Source of the DNA: Aquisphaera insulae
GTDB lineage: Bacteria; Planctomycetota; Planctomycetia; Isosphaerales; Isosphaeraceae
Reading direction: 5' to 3'
DNA length: 64,000 nucleotides
NCBI RefSeq assembly: GCF_011064615.1
Contig: NZ_JAALJH010000002.1
Span: 186,001 to 250,000 of the forward strand
Every line of letters starts with the position of its first letter. The first letter of the stretch is position 1. The notes under the pieces are model-generated. The model was not told the origin of the DNA, ran no database searches, and worked only from the letters and a program-made list of their open reading frames with translations. The translations under genes were made by a program, and so were the position numbers. Shown piece after piece: positions 28,265 through 37,098 of this stretch.

Positions 28265-29185
28265 ATGACTCACCCGGCGAGGACCACCTTGTTGCTCAGC
28301 ATGACGGGCTTCGGCGACGCGCGGCACCAGGACCAGGCGTGGTCCATCGAGGTGGAGGTGCGGACGGTCAACAATCGCCACCTCAAGCTCTCGACCCGGA
28401 TCAGCGAGCCCTACTCGGCGCTCGAGGCGGACCTCGAGCACCTGGTCCGGCAGCGGATCCGTCGTGGTGCGGTCCAGCTCTCGCTCCGCGTGGACCGGCC
28501 GCGGCGGGCGGAGGATTACCGCCTCAACCTCGTCGCCCTGGCGAGCTACCGCGAGCAGCTTCGGGGGATCGCCGGAGTTGCCCAGGGGAAGGGAGCCCCC
28601 GGAGTCGAGGTCCCGCTGGGCGACCTCCTCGCCCTGCCGGGCGTGGTGGAAGAGAGCCGAGGGCCGGCCTGCGACCCCCAGCAAGACTGGCCGGCAATCG
28701 CCCGCGTGGTCGGCGAAGCCCTCGACAAGCTGGAAGGGGCCCGGGCGAGAGAAGGGGACGCGATGGCGGCCGAGCTCACCGCGATGGCACGCTCCGCCGA
28801 AGGGCTGCTCGGACGGATCGCCGACCGGGCCCCGCTGGTCGTCCAGGCCTATCAGGGACGGTTGACGGAGCGGATCGGCGGCCTGGTTCGCGACCACGGC
28901 GTGAGCATCGACGCCAGGGACCTGATCCGCGAGGTCGCGATCCTCGCCGATCGGAGCGACATCTCCGAGGAGATCGTCCGGCTCCGCGCCCACCTGGCAC
29001 AGTTCCAGGAGATCCTCGGTGAGAGGGAGAGCGCGGGGCGGAAGCTCGAATTCGTGGTCCAGGAGATGGGCCGCGAGGCGAACACGATCGGCTCCAAGGC
29101 GAGCGACGTGGAGATCAGCCGTCACGTCTTCGAAATCAAGGGGATCCTGGAGCGGATCCGGGAGCTGATCCAGAACGTGGAATAG
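28265..29185 (+). CDS. yicC: YicC family endoribonuclease-like protein
   Basis: 306 residues from the ATG at 28265; the family usually begins at SMTGFG, so a start at 28301 or a TTG near 28290 (after gagga) is possible. N-terminal SMTGFGDARHQ and VEVRTVNNRHLKLSTR, and the C-terminal DUF1732 region with GRKLEFVVQEMGREANTIGSKA and the final IKGILERIRELIQNVE are diagnostic. YicC/YloC proteins are RNA endonucleases or RNase adaptors. It is three bases ahead of gmk, the standard yicC-gmk-rpoZ order. Confidence 0.93.
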   Translation: MTHPARTTLLLSMTGFGDARHQDQAWSIEVEVRTVNNRHLKLSTRISEPYSALEADLEHLVRQRIRRGAVQLSLRVDRPRRAEDYRLNLVALASYREQLRGIAGVAQGKGAPGVEVPLGDLLALPGVVEESRGPACDPQQDWPAIARVVGEALDKLEGARAREGDAMAAELTAMARSAEGLLGRIADRAPLVVQAYQGRLTERIGGLVRDHGVSIDARDLIREVAILADRSDISEEIVRLRAHLAQFQEILGERESAGRKLEFVVQEMGREANTIGSKASDVEISRHVFEIKGILERIRELIQNVE

Positions 29186-29188
29186 CGC

Positions 29189-29812
29189 GTGCGAGGCACG
29201 CGAGGGGTGATCGTGGGGGACGTGGTGGACTGGTCATCGCTGCCGGGCCGGCTGGTGGTTCTTTCCGGGGCCTCGGGCTCGGGGAAGAGCACGCTGGTCC
29301 GTCGCCTGCTGGGGCGGCCGGACCTGAGGCTGGCGGTCTCCGTTTCGGCCACGACCCGGGAGCCGAGGGCCGGCGAGGTGCACGGCCGCGACTACACGTT
29401 CCTGTCGCCCGAGGCGTTCGAGGCGGGGCGCGACGACCTGCTGGAATCCGCGGAGGTGCACGGCTTCTCCTACGGGACCCCCGCGGCGCCCGTCCGCCGG
29501 GCCCTGGGGGAGGGGACATGCGTCATCCTGGTGATTGACGTCCAGGGGGGCATGCAGGTCCGGGCGAAGGTCCCGAGCGCCCTGCTCGTCTTCGTCCAGG
29601 TCCCGAGCCTTGATGAGCTGGAACGCCGGCTGCGAGACCGGGGTACCGACGACGAGCCGACCATCCTCCGCCGGCTGGCCAATGCCCGGCGCGAGCTGGA
29701 ACTGTCGGAATCGTATGATGTGCACGTTGTGAATGATGATCTGGATCGATGCGTTGACGAGCTGGCGGGCGTCCTGGTCCTGGCCGGTTGCGGAAGGGGG
29801 AATGAAGCATGA
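29189..29812 (+). CDS. gmk: guanylate kinase
   Basis: 207 residues; the GTG at 29189 lies three bases after the yicC stop. It phosphorylates GMP to [20 protein letters not shown] is the P-loop, [19 protein letters not shown] the GMP-binding region, and [10 protein letters not shown] and the RLRDRG lid segment follow. Starts slightly further in (GTGs near 29214) cannot be excluded. It overlaps rpoZ by four bases. Confidence 0.95.
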   Translation: MRGTRGVIVGDVVDWSSLPGRLVVLSGASGSGKSTLVRRLLGRPDLRLAVSVSATTREPRAGEVHGRDYTFLSPEAFEAGRDDLLESAEVHGFSYGTPAAPVRRALGEGTCVILVIDVQGGMQVRAKVPSALLVFVQVPSLDELERRLRDRGTDDEPTILRRLANARRELELSESYDVHVVNDDLDRCVDELAGVLVLAGCGRGNEA

Positions 29813-30081
29813 TCGACGAACTGAAGGAAGAAGAGATCGTGAACAAGGTCGGGGGGCGGTTCAAGCTCTCGACCCTGATCCAGAAGCGGATGATCGCCCT
29901 CAATCAGGGCGCGCGGGCGCTGGTGGACGGCCGGGGCATGGACAAGATGAGCATGGTGATCCAGGAGATCATGCAGGACAAGATCTACCTGGACATGTCC
30001 GGCCGCCTGCAGACCAACGAGGCGACCGAGGACATGGACGTGGACGGCGGCACGGTGGATCTTACCCAGTCCTCAGAATGA
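29809..30081 (+). CDS. rpoZ: RNA polymerase omega subunit
   Basis: 90 residues. [25 protein letters not shown] matches the omega fold that binds the beta-prime C-terminus, and it lies in the usual place directly after gmk (ATGA overlap at 29809-29812). The acidic C-terminal tail ([12 protein letters not shown]) is typical. Assists RNA polymerase assembly. Confidence 0.92.
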   Translation: MIDELKEEEIVNKVGGRFKLSTLIQKRMIALNQGARALVDGRGMDKMSMVIQEIMQDKIYLDMSGRLQTNEATEDMDVDGGTVDLTQSSE

Positions 30082-30242
30082 GCAGGCCCGCCCGGGCGGG
30101 TGGGTGAACGGAGTCAGCCCGTCGCAAGGCGGCGGTCGGCTCCGGCCGATCAAAGAGCGGCGGCCGTCGCGGCCGGGCCTTCCGTAGAAGGGGGCCGCGG
30201 CGCGCCTCGGGTGCTGCTTGCGCCCGCGCCTCGGGAGGTGAC

Positions 30243-32555
30243 ATGCCCGTTCGACAGCGTCTGATCCGCTCGGCGCCGGACCTGGCCTTCCTGCTCCTGA
30301 ATCTCTTCCTGGCCCTCAGCCTGGGGGGCTACGACCCCGCCGACGCGCCGGGCTCGGGGGCGGATCCGCCCAACGTCGCGCCCCATCTTTCCAACCCGTG
30401 TGGACCGGCCGGGGCGTGGCTGGCGCACGTCCTGTTCAGCGTGCTCGGATGGTCGTGCTGGCTCCTCCTGCTGGGGCTGGTCGCGCTCAACGTCCTGGTG
30501 ATGACGAGGCGGAAGGTCGTCGACCGGGCGAGCCCGGCGCTGGGGTTCAGCCTCTTCCTACTGGTGGCCGCCGGGATGATCCACAAGTTCGCACCGGGCC
30601 TGCGGCCCAGTCCCCCGGTCGGGGCGGGCGGTTATGCGGGCGCGCTGGTGGCCACGTTCCTGTTCGCGCATTTCGGCCCTTACGGGATGCTCCTCCTGAT
30701 GCTCGCCGCCGGGATCACTGGGGTGGCCCTCTGCCATGAGGTTATGTTTACCTGGCCGCTGCGCGAGGTCTCCGCCTGGGCTCGCGAGCGATTCGGCCGG
30801 CGTCGGCCGGCGCCGGCGGAGTACCTGCTCCCCGCGGCGGGCGGTGAGCGGGTGGTCCACTCGCTCCCCTCGGCGCCGCGGCCCGCGCTGGCGGCCGTGC
30901 CGGGGCTGGAGGCGCCGCGGCCCGCCGCGGTGGTCGCGGCCCGGACCGCGCCCGCCATGGCGGCGGCGGCGAGGTACGGGGCGCCTTCCATCCCGGTCCC
31001 TCTGGCGGATCCCTCGGCGGGGTATGTGGCGCCGCCGCTGGAGCTCCTCGAGCCGGCCTCGCCGGTCCAGGTTCACGACAACGAGTTGCACATCCAGCAG
31101 CGGGCGATGACGCTGGAGCGGACGCTGCTGGATTTCGGCTACATCTGCCGCGTGGTCCAGATCGACACCGGGCCGGTGATCACCCAGTTCGAGATCGAGA
31201 TGGAGAAGGGCCTGCGGGTCTCTCGGGTCATGAGCCTCGCGGACGACCTGGCGATCGCCCTGGCCGTGCCGAGTGTCCGGATCGTGGCACCGATCCCCGG
31301 CAAGTCGACGGTCGGAATCGAGGTCCCCAACGAGCGCCGCGGCATGGTCCGGCTCCGCGAGGTGATCGAGGGGGTCCAGGAGAAGAGCCGTCAGGCCCGG
31401 ATCCCCCTCTTCCTGGGCAAGGACGTGAAGGGCGTGCCGATGGCCTTCGACATGGCCGACATGCCCCACCTGCTGATCGCCGGCCGGACCGGTACGGGCA
31501 AGTCGGTCTGCCTCAACGCGATGATCATCTCGATCCTCATGACCCGCACGCCTGAAGAAGTGAAGATGATCCTCGTCGACCCCAAGATGGTCGAGCTCTC
31601 GCTCTTCAAGAAGATCCCCCACCTGATGCACCCCGTCGTCACGGACATGAAGAAGGCGGAATCGATCCTCGCCTGGGCCTGCGAGAAGATGGACGAGCGT
31701 TACACCTATCTCGCCCGCGCGGGGGTGAGGAACGTCCAGGCCTACAACAAGCTCGGGGCCGAGGAGATTTACGCCCGGCTGCGGCCGGAGGACGAGGCGG
31801 AGCAGAAGCGGATCCCGACGCACATGCCTTACGTCGTGATCGTGGCCGACGAGATGGCCGACCTGATGATGACCGCGGCCAAGGAAGTGGAGCAGCACAT
31901 CGTCCGCCTGGCCCAGAAGGCGCGGGCGGCGGGCATCCACCTGATCCTGGCGACCCAGCGGCCGACGGTGGACGTGATCACCGGCCTGATCAAGGCGAAC
32001 ATGCCCGCCCGGATCGGCTTCCAGGTGACCAGCCGGAACGACTCGCGGGTGATCCTGGACGAGATCGGCGCGGAGCGGCTGCTCGGCAACGGCGACATGC
32101 TCTTCCTCGTCCCGGGGACCTCGCACATCGTCCGCTCGCAGGGGACGTACGTCTCGGACGCCGAGGTCGCGCGGATCTGCCAGTACCTGGAGCAATTCCC
32201 GCAGGAGTTCAGCCGCGAGCTGATCCAGCTCCAGGTCAGCGGCGGCCTCGGGGGTAAGGACAAGGGGGGCGGACTCAAGGAGCGGGACGAGATGTACGAG
32301 CCGGCCATCGAGATCGTCATCCGCGAGGGCCGCGGCTCGACGTCGTTGCTCCAGCGGGCGCTCGGCATCGGCTACGGCCGCGCCGCCCGGCTGATCGACT
32401 ACATGGCGGAGGACGGCATCGTCGGCGAATACAAGAGCGGCTCCGCCCGCGAGGTCCTCTACTCGTGGGAAGACTGGGAGGCCCTCAAGAACGGCGGCGG
32501 CGGTCCCGGCTCCGGCGGGGAGGACGACGGCGGCGTCCCCGACGAAATCGATTGA
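30243..32555 (+). CDS. ftsK: DNA translocase FtsK/SpoIIIE
   Basis: 770 residues. Four predicted membrane segments lie in the first ~180 residues, then a short Pro/Ala-rich linker (~190-290) and the motor domain with AGRTGTGKSVCLNAMI (Walker A, ~415), ILVDPKMVELS, VIVADEMADLMM (Walker B) and LATQRPTVDVITGLIKAN. The C-terminal gamma winged helix is present (STSLLQRALGIGYGRAARLIDYME-like), expected to read polarity sequences. Works in chromosome dimer resolution and segregation at the septum. The 162-base gap after rpoZ holds GC-rich hairpins only. Its 3' end is overlapped antisense by a decayed glycosidase-like frame. Confidence 0.95.
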   Translation: MPVRQRLIRSAPDLAFLLLNLFLALSLGGYDPADAPGSGADPPNVAPHLSNPCGPAGAWLAHVLFSVLGWSCWLLLLGLVALNVLVMTRRKVVDRASPALGFSLFLLVAAGMIHKFAPGLRPSPPVGAGGYAGALVATFLFAHFGPYGMLLLMLAAGITGVALCHEVMFTWPLREVSAWARERFGRRRPAPAEYLLPAAGGERVVHSLPSAPRPALAAVPGLEAPRPAAVVAARTAPAMAAAARYGAPSIPVPLADPSAGYVAPPLELLEPASPVQVHDNELHIQQRAMTLERTLLDFGYICRVVQIDTGPVITQFEIEMEKGLRVSRVMSLADDLAIALAVPSVRIVAPIPGKSTVGIEVPNERRGMVRLREVIEGVQEKSRQARIPLFLGKDVKGVPMAFDMADMPHLLIAGRTGTGKSVCLNAMIISILMTRTPEEVKMILVDPKMVELSLFKKIPHLMHPVVTDMKKAESILAWACEKMDERYTYLARAGVRNVQAYNKLGAEEIYARLRPEDEAEQKRIPTHMPYVVIVADEMADLMMTAAKEVEQHIVRLAQKARAAGIHLILATQRPTVDVITGLIKANMPARIGFQVTSRNDSRVILDEIGAERLLGNGDMLFLVPGTSHIVRSQGTYVSDAEVARICQYLEQFPQEFSRELIQLQVSGGLGGKDKGGGLKERDEMYEPAIEIVIREGRGSTSLLQRALGIGYGRAARLIDYMAEDGIVGEYKSGSAREVLYSWEDWEALKNGGGGPGSGGEDDGGVPDEID

Positions 32556-32579
32556 AGTGCGTCTGCGGGTTCGTGATGT

Positions 32580-33618
32580 AGCGGCACGGGCGAGCACGGC
32601 CTTGCGGGCATTCTCGATCCAGCCCACGGACTTCGGGAATTCGGCGTAATCCTTGATCGGGGCCAGCAAGGGATCGTCGGGTCGAATTCCGGCGGAATGC
32701 AGGAGAGCGTAATCCTGGAGGCTCTCGGCAAAGACCTCCCAGCGGAGTGAATCGATCCGACCATCAGGACCGGGATAGACAACGAAGGCATCTTCCGCAT
32801 GAAATCCCAGGTCGGAGTCTTCTCGAGGAACGCGTCGAGCGGGCCGCCTCGCCAGTCGCCAAGATCGGGGCCTCGAGGATGGGAAGCTCTCGGCTGATGA
32901 ACTTGGAGTAGCAGATCCCGCGATCCCCGTAGACCAGCGCTCCGAGGACCTGAAGGCGCAACGAGGCCGGCGTGGGCTCGGCATAGGTCATGCGTGCGAC
33001 GCTGAGCGTGTTGGTCCAGAAAGGGAGTCGGTGACGAAGTGCCGCGATGCGAACCTGGGCGAGATTCGCCCAGTAGACATAAGAGTAGCGACCGTCCTGG
33101 CCGAGCGGGTAATTGTCTTCGCACAGGATCGTGGGGTGGCATTGCTTCACGAAGTCGTCCAGGAATCCGTCGTATCCTTCTCCCATCCCGGGCGTGAGAT
33201 TGATGTAGGGCCACTTTCCCGGCGCGAGCTTGCGGACTTCCGCCACGGCCTTGCCCAGCTCCGCGAATTGGTCCGGTCCGGGCTCGTCCTTGAGGTGATA
33301 GCCCATGACCGCGGGATGTCCGTTCACGCGTTTCACCAGTGCAGTCAGGGCGGCGATCGAGTCCGCGCTCCGGAAAGGTTGATCCCACCGGGCGGGGGTG
33401 ATCGCCGGATCATGCACGATCGCCTCGAGTGACAGCCGTTGGCAGATGTCGAGCGCGGTCTCCGGCACGAAGGCGACGCAGTTGATGCCGCACTCAGGTA
33501 TCGATCGAGGCGTCGGTTCGTCGTCGGCGTAGTCCCACCCCATGATCGGGAACGACGACGGCTTCAGGTCGTCGCCGACCGCCACACCCTCGACCAGGAT
33601 CCGAATCACGACGGACAA
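32580..33618 (-). pseudogene. glycosidase-like protein with DUF4091-type C-terminus, twice frameshifted
   Basis: The frame from 33618 (TTG) reads through FPIMGWDYADDEP, GYHLKDEPGPDQF and GDRGICYSKFISRELP, a beta-galactosidase-like TIM-barrel pattern. It breaks after APIL at a CC pair (32859-32860, plus strand), continues in a second frame as GDWRGGPLDAFLEKTPTWDF, and breaks again at AAA (32802-32804) to resume as HAEDAFVVYPGPDGRIDSLRWE, a DUF4091 signature. One added base at each run restores a continuous protein. No signal peptide is visible and no stop occurs before the ftsK 3' end, so both ends seem damaged; the left limit given is approximate. A real pseudogene or an assembly problem. Confidence 0.65.
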
Positions 33619-33715
33619 GATGATCAGACTGGCTTTGACATCCGTGTGGTGTCCGCCTGCGACGGGGTCGCACTCTTGGAGGGTCTCGGGGATTGGACCG
33701 TCGGGAGCACTCAGG

Positions 33716-34210
33716 TCAAGGCTTCTTGAGGTCGAAGTCGAGGACCGTGGCCCTGTCGCCGACTTCGCGATCGAACGTCTGAGAGACGGAGACCGGGCGG
33801 GTCTTGCGGGCGACGCGCTTGACCGAGTCGGCGGTGAGGTCGGCCTGCTTCTTCATCGCCGCCAGGGCCGCGGACTCGGAGAACTCCCCGGGTGCGTCGG
33901 GTGCTGCCCCGTCGGTTCCGTCCTGGATCGTCTTGGCGACCAGGACCGAGTATTTCCCCTTCGCCACGCCGGCCCTGCCGCGGTACATGATCGTGTAAGT
34001 TCCTTCCCTCCCCGTCATGTCCGAGCCCGGGGTGTCCGGACGGTTGCCCTGGGGAGTGAAGATGACCTTTGCCCCATCGAGCGGCTTGCCGTCGAGGGTC
34101 ACCGTCCCCGTGACGCGTGTCAAGGTATAGGATTCTGTCTCATCGCCGCTGCCACATCCCGCGACCAGGATGAACGACAGGGCGGCGCGTGTGAATCGCA
34201 GGACTCTCAC
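33716..34210 (-). CDS. small lipoprotein, carboxypeptidase-regulatory-like fold
   Basis: 164 residues from the GTG at 34210 with ggagg six bases upstream. The N-terminus has a short hydrophobic segment and lipobox (ILVAGC). The rest resembles the beta-sandwich proteins commonly found beside DUF1559 genes: VTGTVTLDGKPLDGAKVIFTP, DMTGREGTYTI and KGKYSVLV. Planctomycete genomes repeatedly pair such lipoproteins with DUF1559 pseudopilins, which precedes here by 74 bases on the same strand. Probable envelope component; no enzymatic motif. Confidence 0.78.
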   Translation of the reverse strand: MRVLRFTRAALSFILVAGCGSGDETESYTLTRVTGTVTLDGKPLDGAKVIFTPQGNRPDTPGSDMTGREGTYTIMYRGRAGVAKGKYSVLVAKTIQDGTDGAAPDAPGEFSESAALAAMKKQADLTADSVKRVARKTRPVSVSQTFDREVGDRATVLDFDLKKP

Positions 34211-34284
34211 GTCAATCCTCCGGATCAAGGTGGGCCGGCCGTGGCCGACCCAGTTGCCCTGGCTATCGGTCGGGTTGTGCCGGG

Positions 34285-35340
34285 TCAGAAGGAATCGGAG
34301 CTGATGATCTCGCCGCTCTTGATCGAGTGGATCGCCCACCAGGTCGCGCCGCTGATGGTGTTCTTGATGAACCGGACGCTGCCGTCGCCGAAGAGCATGT
34401 TCAGGCCTCCGGCATGCTTGCTGCCCATGGTGTAGGCATAGAGCAGCTTGTCGGGACACTTCCCGCCGCACTGGTACGTATTCGGCGGTGCGTTGGGGAG
34501 CATGGTCGTGTAGTCGCGCCACTCGGGGCCGAGGCCGACCTGGGCCGCGATCTGGCCCGCGACCGGCGGCAACGGGTAGGCCGCCCCTTCGGTGGACGTG
34601 AGCACGCCCGAGCCCCAGAAAGGGCCGAAGAGATTGAGCATGTGGATCTGGGGCGACTCGCCGATCATCACCGTGTTAGAAAGTCCATCCGTCACCTCGG
34701 GGATCCGCGTGCTGGTGTCGGCGAGGAACATCGAGCGGGTGCTCTGGACGAATCCGGGCAGGCTGCCCCCCCAGGCGTCGGGGTTGTAGTACTCCATCCA
34801 GAGGCCGACACAGAAGACGTAATTGCTACGTCGGGCATTGTTGACGTACCAGGAGTAGTCGCTGAGGTTCACGACCTCCGGTGGGATGTCCGAGGGACAG
34901 GCGAAGAGCGGCACGAGGGTCCCCACGACGGTGGTGTTCACGATCGCGTTGCCCATCAGCCTGGTATTGCCGCTGGAGATCGAATTGTTCGAGGGCTGGC
35001 TGTAGTTGTAGGCGTTGGCCAGCGCCGTCTGCTCGATGAACGGCAGTAGCATCGCGAAGCCGGTTGTGTTCAGGACCCCATTGATCTTGCCGTTGCTGCC
35101 GATCGCCGCCCCCGGCCAGATCTTCGACGGCGGATAGCCCGACATCGCGGACTCGTAGTTGGCCAGGCCCAGGCCGATCTGCTTGAGGTTGTTGACGCAT
35201 TGGGCGCGGCGAGCCGCTTCGCGAGCCGATTGGACCGCGGGGAGCAGCAGGGCGATCAGCACGGCGATGATCGCGATCACCACCAGCAGCTCGATGAGCG
35301 TGAATCCGGACGGGTGTCGGAGACATGAACGACGTTTCAT
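34285..35340 (-). CDS. DUF1559 pseudopilin-like protein
   Basis: 351 residues. Leader [11 protein letters not shown] then [14 protein letters not shown], a helix ending [38 protein letters not shown] and a C-terminal [18 protein letters not shown]; all DUF1559 hallmarks. It starts 149 bases downstream of a promoter whose spacer contains a copy of the palindrome that also lies at the ROK repressor promoter, so it probably belongs to that regulon. Together with the lipoprotein at 33716 it may form a surface structure for binding the same substrate; this is inference. Confidence 0.9.
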   Translation of the reverse strand: MKRRSCLRHPSGFTLIELLVVIAIIAVLIALLLPAVQSAREAARRAQCVNNLKQIGLGLANYESAMSGYPPSKIWPGAAIGSNGKINGVLNTTGFAMLLPFIEQTALANAYNYSQPSNNSISSGNTRLMGNAIVNTTVVGTLVPLFACPSDIPPEVVNLSDYSWYVNNARRSNYVFCVGLWMEYYNPDAWGGSLPGFVQSTRSMFLADTSTRIPEVTDGLSNTVMIGESPQIHMLNLFGPFWGSGVLTSTEGAAYPLPPVAGQIAAQVGLGPEWRDYTTMLPNAPPNTYQCGGKCPDKLLYAYTMGSKHAGGLNMLFGDGSVRFIKNTISGATWWAIHSIKSGEIISSDSF

Positions 35341-35495
35341 GACTCATCCTCGCGAAGAAAGGGGGCGATCGTACAAAGATGGTTGACCTGCGGAGATGCC
35401 GCGAGCGGTCCGCCAGGACGCGGCGGGGAGATCGTGTCCACCGGCGAAGGAGAGGTCGTCGCGTGGAGAGGACCCGAGTCGGGACGGCACCCGAG

Positions 35496-35525
35496 TTTAT
35501 ATTCCATTTTTGGAAGTAATGTCAA
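35496..35525 (-). promoter_or_regulatory. sigma-70-type promoter of the DUF1559/lipoprotein pair, operator in spacer
   Basis: On the minus strand TTGACA (35525-35520), 18-base spacer, TATAAA (35501-35496). The spacer contains the perfect palindrome TTCCA-N4-TGGAA at 35502-35515, so a bound regulator would block polymerase. Transcription would begin near 35489 towards the gene starting at 35340. Confidence 0.7.
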
Positions 35526-35623
35526 TGGTCAAGTTGGAGAATCCTCGTTTCGGGCTGCCGCGGGAGGGCGACTTCGGGCCGACCGGGGGGTGGGCGGCCG
35601 CCTTTGAGGCCGTGGTCGAGGGG

Positions 35624-35664
35624 TTGACACGACGTGGCCGGCCTGTTAAATTTCAGCAATGGAA
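35624..35664 (+). promoter_or_regulatory. sigma-70-type promoter of the ROK operon, operator at transcription start
   Basis: TTGACA (35624-35629), 17-base spacer, TAAATT (35647-35652). Directly overlapping the -10 and start point is TTTCA-N4-TGGAA at 35651-35664, a variant of the palindrome at 35502-35515. Placement suggests autorepression of the ROK gene and its operon. Confidence 0.7.
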
Positions 35665-35805
35665 ATAATTCGTCGAGTCCAACCTGCCGCCCAGGGGCTT
35701 GCCGCTTCGACCGCTAGGCCGGCCGGCACCGCGACGCTACATTCGCAGGGACGGACGGCCTCGGGGTGGGGCCGCCGTGTCGACACGAGTGCGGAGGTTG
35801 GTCCG

Positions 35806-37098
35806 ATGGGGCGGAAGTCGGCGGAGGTGGATGCGGGGGGCATCTGGTTCCCTACCGGTCGGAGGGTGACGAAGCCTCTGTACAATCGGCAACTGGTGTG
35901 CGCCTCGCTCTATCGCGACGGGGCGTCCTCTCGGGTGGCTCTGCATCAGGCCACCGGCATTCCGCTCTCGCGACTGTCGGGCCTCTGCGGCGAGCTCATC
36001 CGCGAGGGCCTGGTGCGCGAGGGTGTCGTGGCCCCGGCGGAGGGGAACGGCCGGGGACGGCCTCAGACCTTGCTCGAGATTGATCTGCGCAGCCTGGCGG
36101 TCGCGAGCGTCCGCCACGACCAGCGGTCGATCGAGGCGGCCGTGGGCGACCTGGCGGGCGACGTCCGGTGGCGGCGGCGGTGGGACAATTCCTTCCGGGA
36201 TCCGGACGACCGGCTTCGGCGACTGACCGCGGCGGCGCGACAGGCCGTGGCCGCGGCCGGCGCGGCGGGCCTCCGTGTGGCGGCGGTCGGCGCGGCCGAC
36301 CCGGGGACGGTCGACGTCGCCGCCGGGCGCTCGGTGCGCGCCGTCGCCCTCCCGGGGTGGAACAACGTGCCCGTGGTCGAGGGGCTGGCACGGGCCACCG
36401 GGCTGCGCGTCTTCATCGACCGCGAAGACGGCTGGCAGGCCCTTGGTGAGGTCACCTTCGGCGCCGGCCGCGGTGTGCGGAACGCGGTCTTCGCGACGCT
36501 CCTGGAAGGGATCGGCGGCGGCATCGTGGAGAGCGGCCGGCTCCTGGCCGGGCGCGACGGCTCGGCGGGTGAGCTCGGGCACACGCGAGTCTCCGACGAC
36601 GGGCCGCTCTGCGGCTGCGGCGGGAGGGGCTGCCTGGAAGCCCATCTGGCGCCCTCGAGGTTGACGGCGCTCTGGCGAGGCGAATCGCCCGGGGCCCCGC
36701 CTCGCGACGTCGATCGACGATTCACCGAGATGATCGTCGCCGCCCGGGGCGGCGACCCGAAGGCTCGCAGCGTCCTGGCCGAGGCGGCCGACCGGCTAGC
36801 CCGGGGCCTCGGCAATGTGGTCAGCCTGCTCAATCCGGAGCGGATCATCCTCGGCGGCCGGTTCGTCGAGGCCGGCGAGGCGATCCTCGACCCGCTCCGA
36901 GACAGGTTGCCGAGCTATGCCCTGCCGGAGCTGGTTCGCGGAGTTGACGTCCGGCTGGCCGAGTTGGGCGAGTCGTCCACGGCTCTCGGCATGGCGTCCT
37001 ACGTCCGCGAGAAGCTCTTCGCCGTCCCATCCGCGGCGGATCGCCCGACGGGCGACGATGAAGAGCGCCCTGCCAGGCACGGGGGAACACCTCAATGA
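35806..37098 (+). CDS. ROK-family transcriptional repressor
   Basis: 430 residues from the ATG at 35806, preceded by ggagg at eight bases; an ATG at 35659 lies inside the operator and at the likely transcription start, so it is rejected. An N-terminal winged helix (~20-80: NRQLVCASLYRDGASSRVALHQATGIPLSRLSG) is followed by the ROK sugar-kinase-like fold with the zinc motif CGCGGRGCLEAH and LNPERIILGG. The DxGxT phosphate-binding motif of ROK kinases is not present, which fits a regulator. The effector is probably a sugar. First gene of the operon; overlaps the next by four bases. Confidence 0.88.
   Translation: MGRKSAEVDAGGIWFPTGRRVTKPLYNRQLVCASLYRDGASSRVALHQATGIPLSRLSGLCGELIREGLVREGVVAPAEGNGRGRPQTLLEIDLRSLAVASVRHDQRSIEAAVGDLAGDVRWRRRWDNSFRDPDDRLRRLTAAARQAVAAAGAAGLRVAAVGAADPGTVDVAAGRSVRAVALPGWNNVPVVEGLARATGLRVFIDREDGWQALGEVTFGAGRGVRNAVFATLLEGIGGGIVESGRLLAGRDGSAGELGHTRVSDDGPLCGCGGRGCLEAHLAPSRLTALWRGESPGAPPRDVDRRFTEMIVAARGGDPKARSVLAEAADRLARGLGNVVSLLNPERIILGGRFVEAGEAILDPLRDRLPSYALPELVRGVDVRLAELGESSTALGMASYVREKLFAVPSAADRPTGDDEERPARHGGTPQ

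Larger units (their letters stand above)
35341..35805. other. divergent regulatory region between DUF1559 gene and ROK repressor
   Basis: 465 bases with two consensus-like promoters pointing apart, each with one copy of the TTYCR-N4-YGRAA palindrome. The part 35665-35805 is the 5' leader of the repressor mRNA and remains open in frame with it but shows no family resemblance. Details are in separate entries. Confidence 0.6.

Noticed and set aside
30082-30242. hairpins between rpoZ and ftsK as terminators
   Set aside because: Stems such as CCCGCC/GGCGGG exist, but no T-run follows; in this GC-rich DNA such stems are expected by chance.
30558-32984. 808-codon open frame antisense to ftsK
   Set aside because: Composition-driven shadow of ftsK in GC-rich DNA. 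Its upstream end coincides with the third frame of the glycosidase remnant, but the part under ftsK is Arg/His/Asp-rich and unlike any protein.
35659-35805. ATG at 35659 as start of the ROK gene
   Set aside because: It lies at the predicted transcription start and inside the operator; the first 49 residues have no similarity to ROK proteins, and 35806 has a good ribosome site.
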